A DNA stretch of 64,000 nucleotides from Tupaia tana (taxonomy: Eukaryota; Chordata; Mammalia; Scandentia; Tupaiidae), in assembly GCA_026018925.1 (NCBI GenBank), contig JAKSZU010000003.1:191848139-191912138 (forward strand). Reading direction: 5' to 3'. The notes below the pieces were generated by a model. That model made no database searches and was not told where the DNA came from. It saw only the letters and a program-made list of their open reading frames with translations. The position numbers and the translations under genes were made by a program. Positions 55,597-64,000 of the stretch are shown here, in pieces (positions within the stretch are counted from its first letter, which is position 1; every line of letters starts with the position of its first letter).

Positions 55597-55790
55597 GGCC
55601 CAGCGAATGGTGTGGTAGTTGAGGTGCTGGACACTTGCATGGCCAACTGTGGTTCAAGTTGTGGACCTGGTGGCTTGCTTTCTCTCTTTCCCTTTCTCTC
55701 TCTCTCTGGTGAGTGCCCATGCCCTATAGCAAATTCAGAAATAATAACAATAAATCAATTAAATAATTTTTTCTTTAAAGAATAATTATA
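55597..55790 (+). mobile_element. A/B hybrid SINE
   Basis: A-type body then B-type TCTGGTGAGTGCCCATGCCC and TATAGCAAATTC. Confidence 0.8.
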
Positions 55791-55797
55791 ATTAACT

Positions 55798-55828
<31 letters not shown>

Positions 55829-56168
55829 TTTTAGTTTGATCAGGGAAGGACAGAGTAAAAGAGAGAGGAAAAGTGGCCAGCAGGTGGCGTGGTGGTTAAG
55901 GGAGCCAGACTCCCACATGGCCAACTGCGGTTCAAGTCCCATACCTGGCGGTTTTCTTTCTCACTTTATCTCTCTCTCTCTCACTCTGTCCCGCTCTGGT
56001 CAAATTAAAAATAAATAAATACATAAACAAAGTTTAATAAAATAATTCTTTAAAAAAAAGAGGGAGAGAGAGGGAAAGTGAGAAAGCAAGCCACCAGGTC
56101 CAGGACTCAAACCACAGTTGGCCATGTGGCAGTCCAGCACCCTTAACCACCATGCCACCTGCCAGTCC
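55791..56168. mobile_element. SINE-A (-) split by SINE-A (+)
   Basis: Minus pieces 55791-55874 and 56069-56168; plus copy 55875-56068. GAGAGAGGAAAAGT / GAGAGAGGGAAAGT at the joints. Confidence 0.9.
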
Positions 56169-56183
56169 TCATTTCTTTCTTTT

Positions 56184-56557
56184 TTTGGAAAAGAATTATT
56201 CTATTTATTTTACTTTATTTATTATTATTATTTTCTAGTTTGATCAGAGAAAGACAGAAAGAGAAGGAGGGAAAGTGAGAGAGCAAGCCACCAGGTCCAG
56301 GACTTGAACTGTGGTTGGCCATGTGAGAGTCCAATGCCTTTAATCACCATGCCACCTGCTGGCCAAAATTAGATAATTCTTTAAAAATTATTTTAAAAAA
56401 TTAATTCCATTTTATTATTATTATTATTGTTGTTTTAATTTGACAAGAGAGAGAGAAAAGGAAAGTAAGAAAGCAAGCCTCCAGGTCTGGGTCTCAAACT
56501 GCGGTCGGCCATATAGGATTCTAACACCTTAACTACCATGCCACCTGCTGGTCTCCC
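56184..56557 (-). mobile_element. two SINE-A copies
   Basis: 56184-56364 and 56383-56557, both with (ATT)n tails. Confidence 0.88.
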
Positions 56558-57065
56558 TGCTTTTGTTTTAGTGTGTGCTGGCCAGAGAGAAAAACAGAGG
56601 AAGAGGGAGAAAGCAACCGCAATGGGTCATGATCACACCACAATCCCTTTTCTTCCATTTTTGATTTTGAGCATGCATACACAAATGCCTAGTGTTTTTT
56701 TTTTTTTTTTTTTTTGGAGAGGTTTTTGCTATAGGGGGCATATGCTCGCCGAGAAAGACAGAGAGAGACAGAGAGACAGAAAGCGAGAAATCACCCCCAC
56801 CAGGGGGGGTGGCCATGCCACAATCCCTTCTCCATTCTCCTCTCGGGATCTTGGGCACACCCACACATGTGCCCGGCGTGAGTTTAAGCCACCGGTCCAG
56901 GACTCCAACCATAGTCGACTACATGGGAGTCCAGCGACATAGCCATTACGCTAACTGCTGGTCCAGCCTAGTGTGTTTTTCAAGGTAGAGGATCTTGGAT
57001 TTGAACCATGAGGTAGGCCATATGGAATTTGCTGCCTTAACCACCAGGCAACTGAGTCGGTCCAA
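56558..57065 (-). mobile_element. SINE-C split by SINE-B
   Basis: C pieces 56558-56694 and 56966-57065; B 56695-56965; GCCTAGTGTTTTT-like TSD. Confidence 0.9.
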
Positions 57066-57138
57066 AAAGCCACTATGTTGATTAAAGAATGACTGTTCAA
57101 AGTTGACTGTCAATTGCCAGCTGCTGCCAAGGAAGAAG

Positions 57139-57672
57139 TGGACATTGGCCGCGTGGTGGTTAAGGAGGCTGGATCCCACATGGCCGATCGGGGGATCTGA
57201 GTCACAAACTCATCAGCTTGAAAAACAGGCCAGATGCTTGTGTGTGCATGCCCAGAATCCTAAGAGAAGAATGGAGGAGAACGGACTGTGGTGTGGCCAT
57301 CTCCCCGGGGGGTGCTTTCCTGCCCCGTCTTATATTCTGTCTCTCTCCAGCGAGTGCACATGCCCCAACAGCAAAACTTAAAAAAAGAAAAACAAAAAGG
57401 GACCAGCAGTTGGTATAATGGCTATGTCGCTGGATTCCCATGTAGTCAACCGTGGGTCAAGCCCCGGGCCTGGGTGGCTTAAACTCACGCCGGGCATGTG
57501 TGCATATGTGCCCAGGATCCCAAGAGGAGAATAGAGGAGAAGGGATTGTGGCATGGCCATCCCCCCTGGGGGGGTGATTTCTAGCTTTCTGTCTCTCCAT
57601 CTCTCTGTCTTCCTGGCGAGTGCACGCGCGCACGCTATAGCAAAAAACTCTCCAAAATAAAAAAAGAGAGAG
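57139..57672 (+). mobile_element. SINE-C then SINE-B
   Basis: 57139-57398 C; 57399-57672 B with intact CCCCCCTGGGGGG at about 57560. Confidence 0.88.
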
Positions 57673-58470
57673 AGAGATATGTGTGAAATCATCCTTACTG
57701 TTCAGTAGCACTCTTTCCTTCACATGTGGGGATCTATAACAGGAATCCTGTTAGATTCTCACATAACACAAGCTAATGACCTACACTGTGTAAGAATTCA
57801 TTTGTATTCCCTCCCTCTCCGCTTTCCCCTCACAGACTTGGGCCCAGGCCCATCATTATCATTTGGGTTCCTGCTCCTCTGATCATAGGTAACAGGAGTA
57901 AGAGAGGCAAGTGGGTCAATTGCTCAGGAAATTAGGGATGGGCCAGGTCCTTGTGCGCCTGTACTCGGTCTAGGAGTACATAGACATGCGTGCTGGAATT
58001 GAGTGTGTGCCGGCTGTCTTCCCCAGGAGCACAGAGCGGGTGGGTCTGCAGAGAAAGTGGAATTAAGCAAGTAGCTTCGGTGTCATCCCAGAGGGGGCAC
58101 ACAGGAGAAACTGAGAAAACAGCCACCTTAGCTCCTCCCTGCACTCCGTATCTATATTTCAATCCCTCCCAAGGCTTGTTTTTCAAGGTTCCTATTCCTT
58201 TTTGCCTAAGCTGGTCTGAACAAAGCTTCTGTTATTTATGTGCAGTCCTGCTAATTGACAGTCCCATCTGGGTAAGGGCCTCAGTTGAAGTGACTTAAGC
58301 AGGCATTACTGAGAAGACCTGGGAAATACCTAAATCCTATCAAGAGGCTGGAGTGTATCCTCAGGACCAGAAAGGATTTCGAGAAAACTGTCACCTAATC
58401 GACTATTACCATGACTGAAGCAGGGAGGCTAAAGGTGCAGGGGTCCATGTAAAATGAGTACTTTGAAGCA
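57673..58470. other. 0.8-kb SINE-free island
   Basis: No exon recognised. A run without repeats in this locus suggests constraint or chance. Confidence 0.45.
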
Positions 58471-58749
58471 TTTATTTTATTTTATTTATTTAGCGACATT
58501 TTTGCTGTAGGGCACGTGTGGTCGCCAGAAAGACAGACAGAGACAGAGAGAAAGAAAGCAAGACATCACCCCCGGGGGAGGGGGGAGGGTGGCCACGCCG
58601 CAATCCCTTCTCTTCCATTGTCCTCTCGGGATCTTGGGCATGCATGCACGCGCAGCTGGTGTGAGTTTAAGCCCCCAGGTCTGGGACTCGAACCACGGTC
58701 GACTACAAGGGAGTCCAGCGACATAGCCATTACACCAACAGCTGGCCCC
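58471..58749 (-). mobile_element. SINE-B
   Basis: Tail (TTTTA)n at 58471-58492; head ends ACCAACAGCTGGCCCC. Confidence 0.9.
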
Positions 58750-58930
58750 ATAAAATAATTCTTAAAAAAATGAAAAATATAAATTTTTAAAAGTATTATT
58801 TGCTGTATTACTTAGCAGTCAGGTACAGACACCCTGATACTCCACCCTCAAACTCCCCAACATGAATCTCCCAAGAAGAATAACACTTTCCAGTAGCCAG
58901 ATAACAATGACCACATTCTAGAATTCCTTT

Positions 58931-58951
58931 TTTAAAAAAATATTTATCTAT

Positions 58952-58982
<31 letters not shown>

Positions 58983-59351
58983 TTTTTGCCATAGGGTACT
59001 TGTGCTCTCTGGAGAGAGAATGGAAAAGTAAGAAATCACTTTCCACGGGGATGGCCACATCACAAACCATTTTCCTCTTGCCTCTTGGGATTCTGGCATG
59101 TGCACAGAGTGTTTTTCACTTGGCTCCAGGACTCCAGGTATAGGATCAGCCGTGTTGGATCCGGGATCTTAACCACTGCACCTCCTGCTTGGTCCACATC
59201 CAAGTGTTTTTGTTTGTTTGTTTTTAATTTATTCTTGCTCAGTTTGGTCAGGGAGAGAGAGTGAGAAAGCAAACCACCTGGTCCAGGACTCAAACTATTA
59301 GACTCCATGTGGGAGTCCAGAGCTCTAACCACCATGTCACCTGCCAGCACC
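58931..59351 (-). mobile_element. SINE-C with (ATTT)n, then SINE-A
   Basis: 58931-59195 with (ATTT)n at 58941-58985; 59205-59351 A. Confidence 0.82.
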
Positions 59352-59627
59352 TACATCCAGGAATTTTAACATATCATAGTTTCATCCACTATACAGCCAC
59401 CATTACGATATCCCTAATTGTCCCAATAATGCCCTGATAGCGGGCACTTCTTGTTTTTGTTCTTGTTCAGTACTGCAGTTCAGTTCACTACCAACTGTGT
59501 CACCAGCTGGACTGGCTTCCTTTTTGAACTATGATCAATAAAGATTGTGGACTCTATTTAGTTATCATATGTACTCAGACTCCTCTACTCCTGAATATTT
59601 CTCCAGCAATCTTCTTTATTTAAAAAA
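59352..59627 (+). mobile_element. ancient L1-like (L1M) fragment
   Basis: CATAGTTTCATCCACTATAC, GATATCCCTAATTGTCCCAA and TAATGCCCTGATAG, then TTTAGTTATCATATGTACTC, resemble a common old L1 3' segment. No coding capacity. A young SINE-B lands at its right end. Confidence 0.5.
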
Positions 59628-59644
59628 AAAATTATTATTATTAT

Positions 59645-60087
59645 TATTTTTTTTTTTTTTTTTGTGGAGAGGTTTTTGCTACAGGGTGCGTGCACTCGCC
59701 AGACAGAGAGACAGAGAGACAGAAAGCTAGAAATCACCCCCCAGGAGGGATGGTCACGCCACAATCCCCTCTCCTCCATTCTCCTCTCGGGATCATGGGC
59801 ACGCACGCACACGTGCCCGGTGTGAGTTTAAGCTACCAGGTCCAGGACTCGAACCGCGGTCGACTACATGGGAGTCCAGCGACATAACCATTACGCTAAC
59901 TGCTGGTCCCCCCAAAAATTATTTTTATTTAACTTTATTTATTATAATTTGACCAGAAAGGGACAGAGTGAAAGAGAGAGAGAAAGGGAGAGTGAAAGTG
60001 AGAAACCAAGCCACCAGGTCCAGGACTCAAACTGTGGTCAACCATGTGGGAGTTCAGTTCCTTGACCACCATGCCACCTGCTGGCCC
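59645..60087 (-). mobile_element. SINE-B then SINE-A
   Basis: 59645-59913 B, near-consensus; 59915-60087 A. Confidence 0.92.
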
Positions 60088-60963
60088 AGCTTTTCTGTCT
60101 TTCTTAACACTGCAGAGAATAGGCAACTTGTTCTGTACCTGGGACTTGTCCGATTATTTTCCCATGACTGCATTCAGGACATGTATTTATCTTTGGAAGA
60201 CACACAACAAAGGTGTCTGTAAACATACGCCTGTGTGCCTGGTTATGCTGGTATGAGGTCAGAGAGCCCTGACAAGTATAGAACGTGGAGGCCTACTGTA
60301 TGGGGATTGGGGTGGCCTGGGCCTTCCAGTAAGGCTTAGGTCTGTGTCACTGTTACGATGTTCTAGCCCCATGCTGCAATACACTGAAGACCTTGAGTGT
60401 ACTCCACAGGGACTTTAGGATCTACCTATGCCCCCTTATTTCCCTTGCACCCAGCTGATCTGACACTAAGGCATGCTATCAGTTGAGACACCTGTGTTGG
60501 GGTCAAAAGTGGGGTAGGAGGGCTGTTACATACTCTTAATCCCAGTTGCTACTGAGTCAGGATAGCCTTGAAGCCGGTTTCCATCCTGCCCCGTGCACAG
60601 ACATGATTTATGCTCACCCCCGCCACCCCGTTTGTGCTCAGCCCAGGGGGAGAGCAATGCAGGCTGAGTGCCCTGTGCTCCCTCTGCTATCAACATGCCC
60701 ATGCTGGAAGCTACAGGACCACTACCCGGATCCCTTCAGAGTGATGCGGGTCATGTACACCCAAAGCGTATTCCAGCATTCGTTCTTCTCTTCCTTCTTA
60801 GTGTCACAACCCTGATTTTATTCAAGGCAGCAATATACCTAGGTAAAGGTGTTTTCTACCTTCTCTTGGTTATAGGTATGCCAGGTAAGCATGTACGGCT
60901 AATGAAATACAAGTAAAAGTATTGCATGGTATTCTGTGGAGTCTCCTTAAAAGGAAGGAAAAG
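60088..60963. other. 0.9-kb unique island
   Basis: No gene recognised. CTTAATCCCAGTTGCTACTG at about 60535 is faintly 7SL-like. Confidence 0.4.
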
Positions 60964-61241
60964 GGGACCAGCAGTTAGCGTTATGGCTATGTCGCTGGAC
61001 TCCCATGTAATCGACGCGGTTCACGTCCTGGACCCAGTGGCTTAAAACTCACACCGGGCGTGCATGCGTGCGTGCCCAAGATCCTGAGAGGAGGGAGAAT
61101 GGAGGAGAAGGGATTGCAGCATGGCCATCTCCCCTGGGGGGTGATTTCTCGCTTTCTGTCTCTCTTGTCTCTTTCTGTCTGGCAAGCGCATGCACCCCTA
61201 TAGCAAAAGCCTCTAAAAAAAAAAAAAGAAAAAGAAAAAAG
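60964..61241 (+). mobile_element. SINE-B
   Basis: AAAAGGAAGGAAARGG at 60949-60964 and 61242-61257; A-box-like TTAGCGTTATGG. Confidence 0.93.
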
Positions 61242-61298
61242 AAAAGGAAGGAAAGGGTCTAATGCCTTCCACTTTATACTGCCTGGAATGTGGGATTT

Positions 61299-61549
61299 TC
61301 TTTTTTATTTATTTATTTTTTTTTAAGTTTTTATTATCTGGCACTTGGGCTTTCCTGAGAGAGAGGGAATGTGAGAAATCACCCCCCTGGGGGAATGGCT
61401 AAGCCACAATTTCTTCTCCTCTGTTCTCCCCTTGGGATTTTGGCCATGCATGCACATGTACTTGGTGTGATATGCAAGCCACCAGTCTGGACTGGAAGCA
61501 TGCAGTTGGCTATGTGGGATCTAGCACCTTAACCTGCACGCTGGTTCCA
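61299..61549 (-). mobile_element. SINE-C
   Basis: TTTTTATTATCTGGCACTTG to CGCTGGTTCC. Confidence 0.8.
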
Positions 61550-61807
61550 GTAAAAGGGAGAGCAGAAGGGATCCTGTGAGGGAGACACTGCTGCCTTCAG
61601 GGCCTCAGCACCCAGCAGTTCTCTTACTGTAGGCCACACCTCACCAGGAGATCACCTAGGACAAGCAGCCTCACCTTGTTCCCTTCCTTAATCTGGAGGA
61701 AAAGAAGAATGAATTTGGGAAGCATCTAATATCCAACCCCATGGTAGTGGTTAAGCCAACCCATGTTTAGAACTGTGGGGCCAAGTTCAAGGAATATAGA
61801 TGGAACT

Positions 61808-62056
61808 GGGACCAACAGTTGACATAATGGCTGTCGCTGGACTCCCATATAGTCGACCGCAGTTCGAGTCACTGACCCAGTGACTTAAACTCACGCCGGG
61901 CGTGTGTGTGTGCCTGCCCAAGATCCTGAGAGAGGAATGGAGGGAAAGGATTGTGGCGTGGCCATACCCCCTGGGGGGTGATTTCTCACTTTCTGTCTCT
62001 CCATCTCTCTCTGTCTTTTTGGTGAGTGCATGCACCCTATAGCAAAAACCTCTCAA

Positions 62057-62075
<19 letters not shown>
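61808..62075 (+). mobile_element. SINE-B
   Basis: GGGACCAACAGTTGACATAA head; A20 then (TA)n at 62074-62097. Confidence 0.9.
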
Positions 62076-62096
<21 letters not shown>

Positions 62097-62097
62097 T

Positions 62098-62277
62098 GGT
62101 CAACTGCAGTTTGAATCCCAGACCTGGTGGCTTGAAACTCATGCCATGCACAAGTGCATGTATGCCCAAAATCCCAAGAGGAGAATGGAGGAGAAGGGAT
62201 TTTGGTGTGGCCACCCCCCCACCTCGGAGGGTGAGTTCTTGCTTTCTGTTTCTCTGGCAAGTGCACACCCCTATAGC

Positions 62278-62283
<6 letters not shown>
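62098..62283 (+). mobile_element. SINE-B/C without the first part of its head
   Basis: Begins GGTCAACTGCAGTTTGAATC; ends CCCTATAGCAAAAATCTC, then a compound microsatellite. Confidence 0.82.
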
Positions 62284-62368
<85 letters not shown>

Positions 62369-62430
62369 TATATGTGTGTGTGTGTGTGTGTAGTATGTAT
62401 ATATTATATACACATATGTGTGTGTGTGTT
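62284..62430 (+). repeat. compound (CT)n(TA)n(TG)n microsatellite
   Basis: CT at 62284-62313, TA at about 62313-62360, TG at about 62373-62391 and again near 62417-62430. Grown from a SINE 3' end. Confidence 0.95.
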
Positions 62431-62832
62431 AGTTAAGGCATTTGGGGTTGGAAGAAAAAGTTATTGGCAGTTTAATGGAAGGCTTCTGGGAGACGCATGG
62501 AATTGAAAGAGCTGGAGCTAAATAATCAAATCTAAGAGAAAATAGGATCTGTATAGTTACAGGAAGCTTAGTAACTAGAGTTCAGGGACACTTTCTCTTG
62601 GGCAATGATCTGGATTCAACTCCCCAAATCCTCAGGCTCTATATTGATGTATTGACTGCTCCAAATTACAGGCGGGAGAAAGTGCCTATCCCAGACTGGG
62701 CCAGCTGTCAACTCCCATCAGTCAGCCCTAGCCAGCAGCGGGGGAGAAACACAGACAAGACTCATGGGTGCCACCCCAGTGTGCTGATCCTGTTTTCAGA
62801 CAAGGGAAACCTGTCAAATAAATTTTAAAAAA
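62431..62832. other. unique stretch
   Basis: No gene recognised. Confidence 0.4.
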
Positions 62833-63090
62833 TATTTTTAATTTTAGGGAGAGATTTTTGCTAAAGGGCACATGCGCTTGCCAGAAAGAGAGACAGAGAG
62901 AGAAAGTGAGATATCACCCCCAGGAGGATTGCCATACCGCAATCTCTTCTCCTCCATTCTCCTCCTGGGATTTTGAGCATGTAGGTACATGTATCTGGCA
63001 AGTGTTTCAGGCCACCGGGTCCAGGACTTGAACTGCAGTGGGCCACATGGAAGTCAGGAGTGCCTCAACCACTACGCCATCCGCTGGCCC
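62833..63090 (-). mobile_element. SINE-B/C
   Basis: GAGATTTTTGCTAAAGGGCA to CGCCATCCGCTGGCCCC. Confidence 0.87.
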
Positions 63091-63274
63091 CTGTCACATG
63101 AATTATTATCCAAATACCAGATTATACCCTGGTTCAGTTTGTTACAAGCTTCAGGTTACTGGGTGCTGAAGCCCAGTAGGGAGGAGCTACAGAAGCCAGA
63201 GTAGGGCAGGCTATTTAACGTAACTGAGCTTTGTGGGTGGTTTTAGTCTCGCCTTTTGAAAATGTGTACAGCTT

Positions 63275-63541
63275 GGGACCAGCAGTTAGCGTAATGGCTA
63301 TGTTGCTGGACTCCCATGTAGTTGACCATGGTTCTTGTCCCGGACCCGGTGGCTTAAAACTCACGCCGGGCGCGTGTGCGTGTGTGCCCAAGATCCCGAG
63401 AGGAGAATGGAGGAGAAGGGATTGCGGCATGGCCATAACCCCTGGCGGGTGATTTTTCACTTTCTGTCTCTCTGTCTCTGTCTGTCTGGCGAGCGCACGT
63501 GCCCTATAGCAAAAACCTCTCCAAAAAAAAAAAAAAAAAAA
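63275..63541 (+). mobile_element. SINE-B, reference copy with 18-bp TSD
   Basis: GGGACCAGCAGTTAGCGTAA head with A-box TAGCGTAATGG at 63287-63297 and a B-box at about 63330-63340. The body runs through GCCCAAGATCCCGAGAGGAG, GGGATTGCGGCATGGCC and GGCGAGCGCACGTGCCC to TATAGCAAAAACCTCTCC and A20. Flanked by AAAATGTGTACARCTTGG at 63259-63276 and 63539-63556. The head derives from a tRNA; the tRNA species was not resolved. Confidence 0.95.
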
Positions 63542-63667
63542 ATGTGTACAACTTGGAACACACACTAGGTGGTGGTAATCTTAGCAGGGTCACAGCTTGC
63601 TACTTTAGTGCTTCATAGTTTCCCTAGGAGATTCTGGGAAGTAACTTGCAGGTCTATATGTGTGTGT

Positions 63668-63845
63668 ATATATATATATAATTTTATTTATTCATTCATT
63701 TATTTTTAATTTGGCAGAGAGAGACACAGAGAAAGAGAGAGAAAGAGGGGAAGTGAGAAAGCAAGCCACCAGGTCCAGGACTCGAACCGTGGTCAGCCAT
63801 GTGGGAGTGTCCAGCGCCCTATCCACCATGCCTCCTGCTAGTCCC
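63668..63845 (-). mobile_element. SINE-A
   Basis: (TA)n at 63668-63680 and (ATTC/ATTT) tail; head ends CTCCTGCTAGTCCC. Confidence 0.9.
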
Positions 63846-64000
63846 TATCGGGTCTATATTTTATGGTCTATATTTGTTTTAGAAGATCCTGAACCTTCTG
63901 CCTTTTCCTGGTAGTGCTTGGAGTCTAGGAACGGATGCTCAATCAAGTCTCCATTTCACTATTGAGACTATGCTTTGGCTTCCTGTCTTTCCCTAAACCA

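Noticed and set aside
60500-60620. Another 7SL-like or SINE-D copy
   Set aside because: Only about 20 bases (around CTTAATCCCAGTTGCTACTG) resemble the core. Too short to call.
63287-63340. tRNA-like A and B boxes in SINE heads as tRNA genes
   Set aside because: The cloverleaf is not preserved (no consistent acceptor stem or anticodon loop) and each is continuous with a SINE body.
25300-64000. KCNG3 or another upstream neighbour gene
   Set aside because: No exon of a known neighbour was recognised. Large human spacing makes its absence unsurprising.

Overview
This window is mammalian nuclear DNA. It holds no operons or bacterial genes. By hand count it carries about 145 tRNA-derived SINE copies covering roughly half of the 64 kb, plus a LINE-1 3' end, MIR, Tigger1, an MLT1 LTR, a processed pseudogene and one real gene. 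The dominant SINEs are not Alu, B1/B2, carnivore CAN, bat VES, horse ERE or AfroSINE. Degraded 7SL-like SINE pieces (about 18.1-18.3 kb and 19.0-19.1 kb) point to Euarchontoglires. The best guess is a colugo (Dermoptera, CYN-type SINEs); a tree shrew is the main alternative. The species call is inference.

The gene is the 5' end of MTA3 (metastasis-associated 1 family member 3, a NuRD subunit) on the minus strand. A CpG-island promoter lies at about 24.7-25.76 kb. Coding exon 1 is 25266-25293, exon 2 is 22058-22125 and exon 3 is 12928-13021. The three exons join in frame and encode the first 63 residues, the start of the BAH domain. Exon 4 was not found and should lie beyond the left edge. Positions 1-12927 are therefore intron 3, and everything right of about 25.4 kb is upstream flank.

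Family names used below are mine. SINE-A is about 180-190 bp: a tRNA head, then TTGCTTTCTCACTTTCCC, a CT run, TCTGGTCAAATTAAAATAAA and an A/T tail ending TAAATAAAATAATTCTT. SINE-B is about 265 bp: the same kind of head (A-box-like TAGCGTAATGG, B-box GGTTCGAGTCC), then a body with GCCCAAGATCCCGAGAGG, a C6-T-G6 palindrome and the end CCCTATAGCAAAAACCTCTCC plus an A run. SINE-C is an older, more diverged relative of B (about 250 bp, end CCCTCTGGCAAA). SINE-D is a rare old family with a tRNA-like head joined to a 7SL-like segment (CCTGTAATCATGGCTGGCTG). Nested insertions repeatedly show A and B landing in C, and B landing in A or C, often with readable target-site duplications (TSDs).

Layout: 1-12.9 kb is MTA3 intron 3, with a Tigger1 fossil (7.75-8.42 kb), a TATDN1 retropseudogene (9.38-10.4 kb) and an L1 3' end (10.5-11.17 kb). 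13.0-22.1 kb is intron 2, with a SINE-poor stretch at 13.35-14.54 kb. 22.1-25.3 kb is intron 1 and the CpG island. 25.8-28.0 kb is SINE-poor upstream flank with MIR relics. 28-64 kb is intergenic or distal-promoter sequence dominated by SINE nests, with an MLT1 LTR (33.97-35.36 kb), two probable ERV1-type LTRs (42.8-43.4 and 48.9-49.2 kb), an old L1-like fragment (59.35 kb) and SINE-free islands at 32.1-33.3, 39.25-41.1, 51.1-52.7, 57.7-58.5 and 60.1-60.96 kb.
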